Source of the DNA: Candidatus Bandiella numerosa
Lineage (GTDB): Bacteria; Pseudomonadota; Alphaproteobacteria; Rickettsiales; Midichloriaceae
NCBI RefSeq assembly: GCF_029981845.1
Contig: NZ_CP104164.1
Span: 930,001-994,000, forward strand
Reading direction: 5' to 3'
Length of the DNA stretch: 64,000 bases
Shown here: positions 53,801 through 60,231 of the stretch, piece by piece
Layout: the number at the start of each line of letters is the position of its first letter
How positions within the stretch are numbered: position 1 is the stretch's first letter
Translations under genes and position numbers: made by a program
The notes under the pieces: model-generated
What the model saw: the letters and a program-made list of their open reading frames with translations, nothing else
Told to the model about the DNA's origin: nothing
The model's database searches: none

Positions 53801-53949
53801 AGGAGATAATAGATATTATAAAGCACGGTTCTATCATTACTTGGAGACATATTAATTTACTAGGTATATATGATTTTAATAATCTAAAAAAAGCAGATAT
53901 TACATTAGATGATGCAAAGGAGATTTTATTATACAACAAAGCTGCATAA
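50890..53949 (+). CDS. tnpA: Tn3-family transposase TnpA
   Basis: 1019 residues, full length. An N-terminal DUF4158-like domain opens with FNINEQQKYF. The C-terminal Tn3 DDE region is recognisable by RLSNTSKGINYNTLYNTVNWYF, AESLNANFSFKYFGQNHG, SVYTFLDERQMLFYTTIF, CNADMNIDTHSTDTHGYTE (catalytic Asp) and KLIMRC near the end. It recognises the 42-bp ends and makes cointegrates. The ATG overlaps the recombinase stop by one base (TAATG), so the two are coupled. No stop or frameshift is visible, so this transposase may be active. Confidence 0.92.
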   Translation: MQIIEIIPPKQAMSFDKPPIFNINEQQKYFKQEPILQELLYQIRKPEAKAGLLLQYGYFKATKRFFQKEDYKKKDIIFISKLLGYREVAISDYKERTYREHKRLILSISGFTSFSSNEDLLKVELNHMASQQMHPRNIFFAAIDFLTSKKIELPNYRVFAKMITESFNLFEFQSLKKIEINITEEHKEVLDALLDKNDSKGVYARNLVARLKNINQSLRPKNIKQSIRGFLIVKNLFKELEPLIKSLDLSPEATKYYAIWVIKARIEQLSTLNNPNKIYLYLAAFINYQYCTWQDTLVNILLRSTQERLNKVEKAIEEKIIDKNEEKNKKTQSIIEGFKRSEESIEKIRKIVFLKELTDAEKITILQSILGEQITTEELKKYQELEKEILHELSNSEYYKVLESFSRTIQNRVADIVRYVEFNPETKSSNLMEAIVDYQKKKGDINSTSPRKFLSNIEQKLIFGKTNDQFNVSLYKAVLLTKISDAIKSGEVNLLNSYKFLPIEAYLISDDVWEKEKETLIERAGVGKFKKIKDLLLKLKDILEKQYYITNCNITDKTNKFIRFHKNGRFILHTPKVERGEHDKISSLLSKNEYKSVLEIFSEIDKILSFTECFKHYKVKNISKKPAKEIFYGGIFGLGTNMGLHRLSNTSKGINYNTLYNTVNWYFTVENLSTINKSFIQFMSKLWLPTLFLKDKELLHSSGDAKKFVVSAESLNANFSFKYFGQNHGSSVYTFLDERQMLFYTTIFSSSERDAGYVIDGLLCNADMNIDTHSTDTHGYTEIIFAICYLIGVDFAPRIKNIAAQSIFAFNKSTKQILKAQHKTPVLPARYIKTSVIEENWDSILRLIVTIKLRNTQASRILRRLSSYAKQHQLHEALKEFGRIIKSIFILKYIDNVELRQQIEKQLNKGELSNRFSSIIFFANNQEFTQSITEDQEIVVQCKMIIQNLIILWNYLMLTKLIMRCDPEKRKEIIDIIKHGSIITWRHINLLGIYDFNNLKKADITLDDAKEILLYNKAA

Positions 53950-53969
53950 ATAAAATATGTTATCGTTAA

Positions 53970-53989
53970 ATAAGTTATTATACGATAAG
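53970..53989 (-). repeat. Inverted copy of the recombinase-site 20-mer
   Basis: ATAAGTTATTATACGATAAG is the exact reverse complement of 50010-50029. The two copies bracket the recombinase and transposase genes in opposite orientation. A tyrosine recombinase acting on both would invert the 3.9-kb gene segment. Confidence 0.7.
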
Positions 53990-54165
53990 AACGGCGGTTA
54001 TTAAAAAAGATGCATTTTTATAAATACCCTAGTTGCCGGTTATTTAGAGGGTATAAAAATATAAATTATTATGAATTAACAGTATAAAATAATTAATTTT
54101 GCTATAAATTGAGGTAATGCACTTTAAAAAATATTTCTTATACATTCCTTTACAAGAGGTGTCTA

Positions 54166-54207
54166 GAATTCCTAATGCCGCATTCACCTATATTTGTAAT
54201 TACACCC
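54166..54207 (-). repeat. Tn3 right terminal inverted repeat
   Basis: 42 bases, reverse-complementary to 49650-49691 with seven mismatches, ending in ...TACACCC at 54207. Confidence 0.9.
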
Positions 54208-54289
54208 AACATTTGTGTTAGATGAGCTAATAGCAAGGATCATAAAAGATGGGTTGTGGAATAGTGAATTTGAAAACCCAAGTGATTAG
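54208..54289 (+). pseudogene. C-terminal stub of a conjugation-region gene cut by the transposon
   Basis: A frame running out of the Tn3 end gives TFVLDELIARIIKDGLWNSEFENPSD and stops at 54287-54289. It precedes the conjugation-block genes in the same direction. It looks like the tail of a gene whose body was removed or displaced; too short to name. Confidence 0.45.
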
Positions 54290-54324
54290 AGAAAAAAGCA
54301 AAAGCAAAATAGGAGTAAGTAGAT

Positions 54325-54732
54325 ATGATAGAAATAATAAGATATATAGCATTTAGCTTACTTGGAATTATAGTTTTAATAGGAATTTACAATCAAGTTG
54401 AGAGCAAGCCATTTAAGTTTGAAAAATTTGAAAGCGGGGAAGAAGCAAGAAAATACTTAAGGAAGCATTATCTAGTGGGAAGTGATGTAGAGGTATTATT
54501 TAAGGATTTAAAGAAAGTAGGAGCCAAATATGAAAAGAGGAATGAGAAAATACCGCCGAAACACATGTGTGAAGAGCATAGAGATTTAGAATATGATGCT
54601 GTGTATATAGGGAAGTATGCTAATAACTGGATATCAGGAGATCCTATGGGATATTACGATTTATATATCTTCGTAAATGAAGAGCAAAAAATTCGTGATA
54701 TTAGCGTATATAAATGGAGTAAATTTTCATAA
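54325..54732 (+). CDS. Hypothetical single-pass membrane protein of the conjugation block
   Basis: 135 residues. One N-terminal membrane helix (IAFSLLGIIVLIGIY) and a soluble domain: EEARKYLRKHYLVGSDVEVLFKDLKKVGAKYE, then YDLYIFVNEEQKIRDISVYKW. The 'hydrophobic anchor plus small alpha/beta domain' plan resembles periplasmic proteins of conjugation regions. The nearby AGGAG and genes in the same direction support it. No family recognised. Confidence 0.65.
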   Translation: MIEIIRYIAFSLLGIIVLIGIYNQVESKPFKFEKFESGEEARKYLRKHYLVGSDVEVLFKDLKKVGAKYEKRNEKIPPKHMCEEHRDLEYDAVYIGKYANNWISGDPMGYYDLYIFVNEEQKIRDISVYKWSKFS

Positions 54733-54754
54733 ACAAAAAAAGGAGTAAATAACA

Positions 54755-55879
54755 ATGGCAAAAATAGAAATAAAGTCAAAAGCAATAAGGGGAACAGACA
54801 TTTTAGGCAATTTAGCGCCTCAACATCTCTATATACTAAATATAAGAGACAATGGTGAAGATATAGCATATAGAGGGGGTCCTAAAGGTGGAGATGATAT
54901 AAAGAATTGGTTATTTGATGATCTAAAGGTAACTAGACTCCCATACAATGAAAATCATCCAGATTTTGATGAAAACAATAATCATCCAAGCAAATTATTA
55001 GTTTCTGGAAGTGATAGAGAGCTAGCACCAATAATAGAGAAAATAAATAATGCAATGAATGCAATAAATTCAAATAGTTATGATTATAAAGTAGCAATAC
55101 CAGGGGTGACTTTTGGATCATGGCAAAACAGCAATACGATTGCGAGGTATTTGATCGAAGCAGCAGGAATAAAGTTTGAATTACCTAAACATTCCAATGG
55201 AATGAGTGTTTTAGCGCTTGGATGTGATGAACAAATAACACATAGCTTATTTGATAAAACGGGAGCTGAACAATTCTGGGGAGAATTATATAAAGATATC
55301 GATATAAAAGTCGCAGAAAAGGCACGTAAAGCTCTTGAAGAATATAATATATTAGAAGGTAAGGTAAAAAAAATATATGATAGATTTAATGAATATAACA
55401 AGGAACAATTTAGAGATTGTATCAAGAAATATGAATCTGGTCATAAGAAGATATTAGAAGAGCATGGTGAACTTGAGAAGATATTTAACTATTTTGATAA
55501 TCCAGCGTTATATGAAGATATAAGTAATAAAGAAAGATTTAAATTATTATCTGAGCAAGCAGCTGGGAAGGGAGATAATAAATACGCAGAAGGGTTTCAA
55601 GCGATGTATGAGCAGCAAGGAATGTTGGAACAGATATTTGATGCAATAGATAAACCTGAGTACTACGAAGCAGAAAGCAACACAGAGAGATTAAAATATA
55701 CAGAAAAAGTATTTAATGAAGTGCTTAAAGGTGGGAGTGAGCGGGTAACTATAGTAGCAGATAATGAGCAAAGTAATTATGAACAAATTAATAAATTAAT
55801 TTCAGAATTAGAAAAAGAAATATCTGAATTAACTTCAGCATTCAATAATTGCAATCCAAGTTATTTCTTTGAGTTATAA
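54755..55879 (+). CDS. Hypothetical 374-residue protein of the conjugation block
   Basis: AAAGGAGTAAATAACA before the ATG is a strong ribosome site. The N-terminal ~190 residues form a globular domain with distinctive segments (YRGGPKGGDDIKNWLFDDLKV; VAIPGVTFGSWQNSNTIARYL) reminiscent of cysteine- or Asn-centred hydrolases, but the catalytic set is not clear. The rest is helical with two related repeats: LEKIFNYFDNPALYEDISN and LEQIFDAIDKPEYYEAESN, each followed by ERLKY/ERFKL. It has no signal peptide. It lies between a membrane protein and the RDD protein. It may be a transferred or accessory effector; function unknown. Confidence 0.65.
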   Translation: MAKIEIKSKAIRGTDILGNLAPQHLYILNIRDNGEDIAYRGGPKGGDDIKNWLFDDLKVTRLPYNENHPDFDENNNHPSKLLVSGSDRELAPIIEKINNAMNAINSNSYDYKVAIPGVTFGSWQNSNTIARYLIEAAGIKFELPKHSNGMSVLALGCDEQITHSLFDKTGAEQFWGELYKDIDIKVAEKARKALEEYNILEGKVKKIYDRFNEYNKEQFRDCIKKYESGHKKILEEHGELEKIFNYFDNPALYEDISNKERFKLLSEQAAGKGDNKYAEGFQAMYEQQGMLEQIFDAIDKPEYYEAESNTERLKYTEKVFNEVLKGGSERVTIVADNEQSNYEQINKLISELEKEISELTSAFNNCNPSYFFEL

Positions 55880-55880
55880 G

Positions 55881-56387
55881 ATGAGTATAAAATCAATAAC
55901 AATTAGGCGATTCATAGCGTATTTTCTAGATAGCGCAATAATTGGGATATTGTTTCAAGTGATTCTATTATCTGGCATATTACCAATAAATTTACTTAAT
56001 AGTAGTGATATAATTAGTAATGTAAGTGACAGTAAAATGCGATTTTCTATAGTTTATTTTATAGGTATTTTGCTAAGCTTTGGATATTACATATTGTTTT
56101 GGACGAGTTCTGCAAAAAGTACAATAGGACAATTTATATGTAAATTGCAAATCAAACAGCATGTTACAGCAAAAACCTGCATAAAGAGATTAATTTATCT
56201 GCATTTGACCTCATTATTTTATTGGGTAGCTTTAAGTTATATGAATTTGAGGGGATTAACTGGAGAAGCTGCAAACTCATATATATTGCTAACTGCAATT
56301 TTAGTTATAACACTGCAAATAATATATGCATTTAATGTAAATAGAATTGATAGAGCGTCAGGAATTGAGGTGATAGAAAAACAATGA
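55881..56387 (+). CDS. RDD-family membrane protein
   Basis: 168 residues from ATG at 55881, immediately after the preceding stop. A TTG at 55869 would extend it by four residues. The RDD pattern is RRFIAYFLDSAIIGIL at the start, SAKSTIGQFICKLQI in the middle and NRIDRASGIEVIE at the end, with three or four hydrophobic helices. RDD proteins are small membrane proteins, some linked to ion exchange or to transport of unknown solutes. It overlaps the traD start by four bases, so the products are coupled, suggesting a role at the transfer apparatus. Confidence 0.78.
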   Translation: MSIKSITIRRFIAYFLDSAIIGILFQVILLSGILPINLLNSSDIISNVSDSKMRFSIVYFIGILLSFGYYILFWTSSAKSTIGQFICKLQIKQHVTAKTCIKRLIYLHLTSLFYWVALSYMNLRGLTGEAANSYILLTAILVITLQIIYAFNVNRIDRASGIEVIEKQ

Positions 56388-58185
56388 GTATAATCAGAGG
56401 AACACAGTTAATAGGACATACTGTTAGAATGGGAGGCCAGTCTGCAAGGGACTGGATATTATTGGTCACAATAATGTGGTTTACAACATTTGGAGTAATG
56501 AGTTATTTGCAAGTGGATAAGATACATATTTCGCATGTTGTGGGAGAGTTTCAATCAATGTGGTATAACATAAGCGGCAGGAAGAATGAGTATGTAGCAC
56601 TTGCAAATAGAGACGCAACTATGACTGCAAGAAGTAGGTATATAAGAATAATGGATCACCTAAAAAGGAAGAAGGAGCCAAGATTAGAAAAACAAGTAAT
56701 AGTAAATTATTATCAAGCATCACAAATAAGAAGACAGAAGCTTACGGATCATGAACTTGAAAATATGTTTGAAATATTACTTAAGCTTTCATGGCAATCA
56801 TTATTGATAGGCTCGGGACTGGCATTTGGATTATTCCTGATAATAGCTAAAAGAGGTGGCAGGACAAAGAAAAGCAATTTTATAAGAGGACGGGAAATAA
56901 CTAGTAATAAAGATTTGAATAAAAAGATTGCAAAGGCCAATGGGAAAGAAAAAATAAATGATAGTTACACAATTGCAGGAATAACTTATCCCCCAAGAGG
57001 AGAAACAGAGCATCTTATGCTCGCAGGAACAACAGGAACTGGTAAAACTATAGTGATTAAGGATTTGCTCAGGCAAATTAAAGAGAGGGGAGATAAGGCA
57101 ATAGTCTATGATTACACGGGAGCGTTTGTTGAAGAATATTATGACCCAGCTAAAGATATAATAATCAATCCATTTGATAAAAGGTCTAAATCATGGTGTT
57201 TATTAAAAGAAGTAGATGACGAAGCTGAATTTGAAACAATAGCAGAGGCGTTGATAGGTGGTAGCGATGCAATAAGTGATCCATTTTGGCCAAATGGAGC
57301 AAGATTGATATTTTCTGAATTATGTAAACTCCAGTATAGGAAGGGTAATTTAAAAACACAGGATTTATATAAGAATTTTTCACTTCCAGTTAAAAAATTA
57401 AATAAAGTGCTTAAAAATACGTTAGCACGTAATTTTACTGATCCTAACTCAGAAAAGACAACGCTTAGCTTATTGATGTTAATGACAACATATTTGCAGG
57501 GATTGCAGTATATAGAAAACAAAAACAATGACTTTTCAATTAAGAAATGGTTGTTAAATAGAGAGCAGAATAATATATTATTTTTATCTAGTAAATCATC
57601 ATTACATAGTACTGTTCAGCCATTAATAAGTGCGATGATGGATATAGCGATAAATAACTTAGGAGAATTACCTGTAGGCAATAAATCAAAGACATGGGTA
57701 ATATTTGATGAAGTAGCATCACTTAATTATTTACCAAGTTTAGAGAAGGGACTTATACAGTATCGAGAAACTTTGGAGGATGCTTTGTAATAGCGTTACA
57801 ATCGATATCACAATTAACAAGAAGGTATGGACCACAGGATGCAGAAACAATAGCATCAAATTGTAGCAGTAAGATAATACTTAAAGCTGGTAATAATGAT
57901 ACAGCAAAATGGGCATCACAGTTGATAGGAACGCAGGAGATAGAGGAGTATAGAGAGGGGTTATCGTATGGAGCGCATGAGATGAGAGATGGAGTAAATT
58001 TAAGCAAACATAAATCAGAGCGGACTGTTGCACTTGCATCAGAGATATTGTCATTACCAAAGTTTACGGGTTATGCATTAATGACAGGGGGTTATCCAGT
58101 GGCAAAGATAGACTTTGAAAAACTAAAATACCAAGAGCCATTATTTAAAAATGTAAATTTTGAAGCAAAAGAGTTAAAAGTGTAA
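56384..58185 (+). pseudogene. traD: TraD-type conjugal coupling ATPase, one frameshift
   Basis: Two N-terminal membrane helices (WILLVTIMWFTTFGVM; LLIGSGLAFGLFLIIA). Then a TraD/VirD4 ATPase with Walker A LAGTTGTGKTIVI, YDYTGAFVEEYY, INPFDKRSKSW, and Walker B WVIFDEVASL. The frame ends early at 57790 after LIQYRETLEDAL. Near 57770 a missing base (GAAAC for GAAAAC) would restore R-E-N-FGGCFVIALQS. The remainder continues through LTRRYGPQDAETIASNC and IGTQEIEEYREGLSYGAHE to 58185, giving about 600 residues. It couples relaxosome DNA to the type IV secretion channel. Broken as it stands. Confidence 0.85.
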
Positions 58186-58592
58186 AAGATAAATAAATAT
58201 GTTGCAAATATAATGAAATATTATTATATTTCGAGAGTAAAGATAAGGAAGGCTTAATAATTAGATTATAAAGCTAATACAAGATGAAGTTTAATTTTAT
58301 ATAGTTTTATATAAAAAAGTTTTTTGAGACTGTTAGAATTAAATTGTAGAGAGATAAAAAATTTCAAGTTTTTTCTAAAAATTTAATAAATAGCAAATGA
58401 AAATTTTATGCATATATTTAAAAAGCAGTAAGTATAAATTACAATTATACCATATATGTCAAATACAATATTTTAAAGTTTTGCGCAAGCATTTTTTTTA
58501 TTTTAATAAAAAAGTTAGGGGGTCTTTCAGCGCACGTATCTTAATACACGCTATGGTCGTGATAAAATGTTGCACAGAAAAATCTACAATTC
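58186..58592. other. Gene-free stretch between traD and rpn copy 2
   Basis: About 400 AT-rich bases between convergent genes. From 58429 onwards it is the inverted-duplication flank also found after rpn copy 1 (49462-49649). The part 58186-58428 is unique here and holds nothing I can identify. Confidence 0.5.
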
Positions 58593-59618
58593 TTAATTTG
58601 CTAATTTCTCTATTTCTGATAAATCTAACTCCGTAATATTAGCTATCATTTTTTTATCTAAAATTCCTTCTGCTAGCATTTTTTTTACTACTTCCAACTT
58701 ACCTTCCAATTTACCTTCTAATTTACCTTCTAATTTACCTTCTAATTTACCTTTTTGCATTCCTGCTTCCATTCCAGCCTTCATACTTTGTTCCCTTATC
58801 TTATCTGCTATAGGGCCACTAGTTGCTAATCTTTCTGCTATTGTCATAATATTACCTTTTTTTTCTTTTGGTACTATTTCTTGAAGAACTGACAACAACT
58901 CTTTTGTGTTTTCAGATTCTCCTTTTTCTATTATGTATACTAACATATCTTCTAAATAAGAGAAGTTGTTTTTAGCTATTATTTTAAAGTTTACTATTCT
59001 CTTTACTATATATTTCAATATGTCTTTGGCATATATATGCCTCATTATATACAACATTGTATCTAAATACCGCTCTTTTAATTCTTCATCTTTGATTTCA
59101 TGCACATCTACTACTTTTACAGGCTCTGTAAAGCATTTCTTTGCTAGCTCTACATTTTCAAATAACTCGTAAAATGACCGTGGTGCTGTGTATTTTTTAT
59201 TACCTGTATACAATATTACTGGATAAATAATTGGCAATGTCTTCTCACCACCCTTCCTATCTTTTTGTTTTCTTAAATGCTCCTCACATAACCTTAGCAT
59301 GCACTTTTGAATACGAAATGTAATCAACTTGTCCACTGATGATTGATGCTCCAATAACAGTGATATGTAGCCAGTTTCTTTCCCATATTTAACTGAATAC
59401 AAAACATCAGAAACCCCTTCTCCTAATTCATTACTAAGTGCGCTAGAATTCTCATGTTTCAGTGTACTTAAATCTATTATTTCCAGTATTTCTTTAGGTA
59501 AATATGATTTAAAAAACTCAGATGCTATCTCGGGATATGACATTGATTTTTTGAAAAATCTGTCATGAGGCTTCACATTATTATTTGGCTCATTACTTTG
59601 TTTGGTTTTTTCACTCAT
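58593..59618 (-). CDS. Rpn/PD-(D/E)XK nuclease family 'transposase', copy 2
   Basis: 341 residues, same family and motifs as copy 1 (HDRFFKKSMSYPEI, GEGVSDVLYSVKYG, ISLLLEHQSS, PVILYTGNKKY). The C-terminal repeat tract differs: a single MEAG unit followed by five GKLE units, versus three MEAG and two GKLE in copy 1. The end is otherwise the same. A few substitutions also separate the copies (for example SVDKLITFRIQKC for TSDRFITFRIQKY). The start lies after AAGGAG about 15 bases upstream, downstream of tag. It is convergent with traD. Confidence 0.9.
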   Translation of the reverse strand: MSEKTKQSNEPNNNVKPHDRFFKKSMSYPEIASEFFKSYLPKEILEIIDLSTLKHENSSALSNELGEGVSDVLYSVKYGKETGYISLLLEHQSSVDKLITFRIQKCMLRLCEEHLRKQKDRKGGEKTLPIIYPVILYTGNKKYTAPRSFYELFENVELAKKCFTEPVKVVDVHEIKDEELKERYLDTMLYIMRHIYAKDILKYIVKRIVNFKIIAKNNFSYLEDMLVYIIEKGESENTKELLSVLQEIVPKEKKGNIMTIAERLATSGPIADKIREQSMKAGMEAGMQKGKLEGKLEGKLEGKLEGKLEVVKKMLAEGILDKKMIANITELDLSEIEKLAN

Positions 59619-59622
59619 ATTA

Positions 59623-60213
59623 TTAACTTAACTCCTTGTGTCTAAAACAACTACTCACATGATCATTTACCATTCCTGTTGCTTGCATAAATGCATATAT
59701 TATAGTTGAGCCTACAAATTTAAATCCTCTTTTTTTCAACTCTCTACTTATTTTATCTGATACATCATTCTTTGTTGGTAGTTCTCTGACTGAATTAAAG
59801 TTTTGTTGCATTGGTTTATTATCTATAAAATTCCATATATAATCCTTAAATGTGCCATAATCTTTTTGCACTTCAATGAAGCATTTGGCATTTATAACTG
59901 ATGATTCTATTTTTAACTTATTTCTTACTATACCCTCATTAATTAACAATTCATTCTTTTTTTCTTCATCGTAATTAGCAATTAATTCTGGATTGAAATA
60001 ATCATAAGCCCTGCGATAGTTTTCTCTTTTTTTCAGTATTGTAAGCCAACTTAACCCAGCTTGAGCTCCCTCTAATATTAAAAATTCAAATATCTTATGA
60101 TCTTCATATACAGGAACTCCCCACTCTTTATCATGATAATCAATGTATATCTGATCCTTAGTCACCCAAGAACATCTATTTAATCCATTACCAACTAAAT
60201 CAATAGTTATCAT
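59623..60213 (-). CDS. tag: DNA-3-methyladenine glycosylase I
   Basis: 196 residues. NRCSWVTKDQIYIDYHDKEWGVPVYEDHKIFEFLILEGAQAGLSW is the Tag signature, with the substrate-binding Tyr/Trp region and Glu. RGFKFVGSTIIYAFMQATGMVNDH and a late Cys/His (SSCFRH) provide the zinc-binding residues. The enzyme removes 3-methyladenine from alkylated DNA. AAAAAGGAAAAAAT precedes the ATG, 18 bases after the traA stop. It is carried between traA and rpn in this copy only; copy 1 has lost it (or never had it). It looks like a DNA-repair passenger of the conjugative element. Confidence 0.92.
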   Translation of the reverse strand: MITIDLVGNGLNRCSWVTKDQIYIDYHDKEWGVPVYEDHKIFEFLILEGAQAGLSWLTILKKRENYRRAYDYFNPELIANYDEEKKNELLINEGIVRNKLKIESSVINAKCFIEVQKDYGTFKDYIWNFIDNKPMQQNFNSVRELPTKNDVSDKISRELKKRGFKFVGSTIIYAFMQATGMVNDHVSSCFRHKELS

Positions 60214-60231
60214 ATTTTTTCCTTTTTGCTT

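Larger units (their letters stand above)
49650..54207 (+). mobile_element. Tn3-family transposon with tyrosine recombinase (TnpI-like) and TnpA
   Basis: The ends form a 42-bp inverted repeat with 35 matches. The left begins GGGTATAATTACAAATATAG (49650-49691) and the right, read inwards, begins GGGTGTAATTACAAATATAG (54166-54207). Inside are only a recombinase gene and a 1019-residue Tn3 transposase, so this is a cargo-free transposon of about 4.56 kb. The flanks do not show a matching 5-bp duplication (ACTTA left, AACAT right), which implies rearrangement after insertion. Confidence 0.92.
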
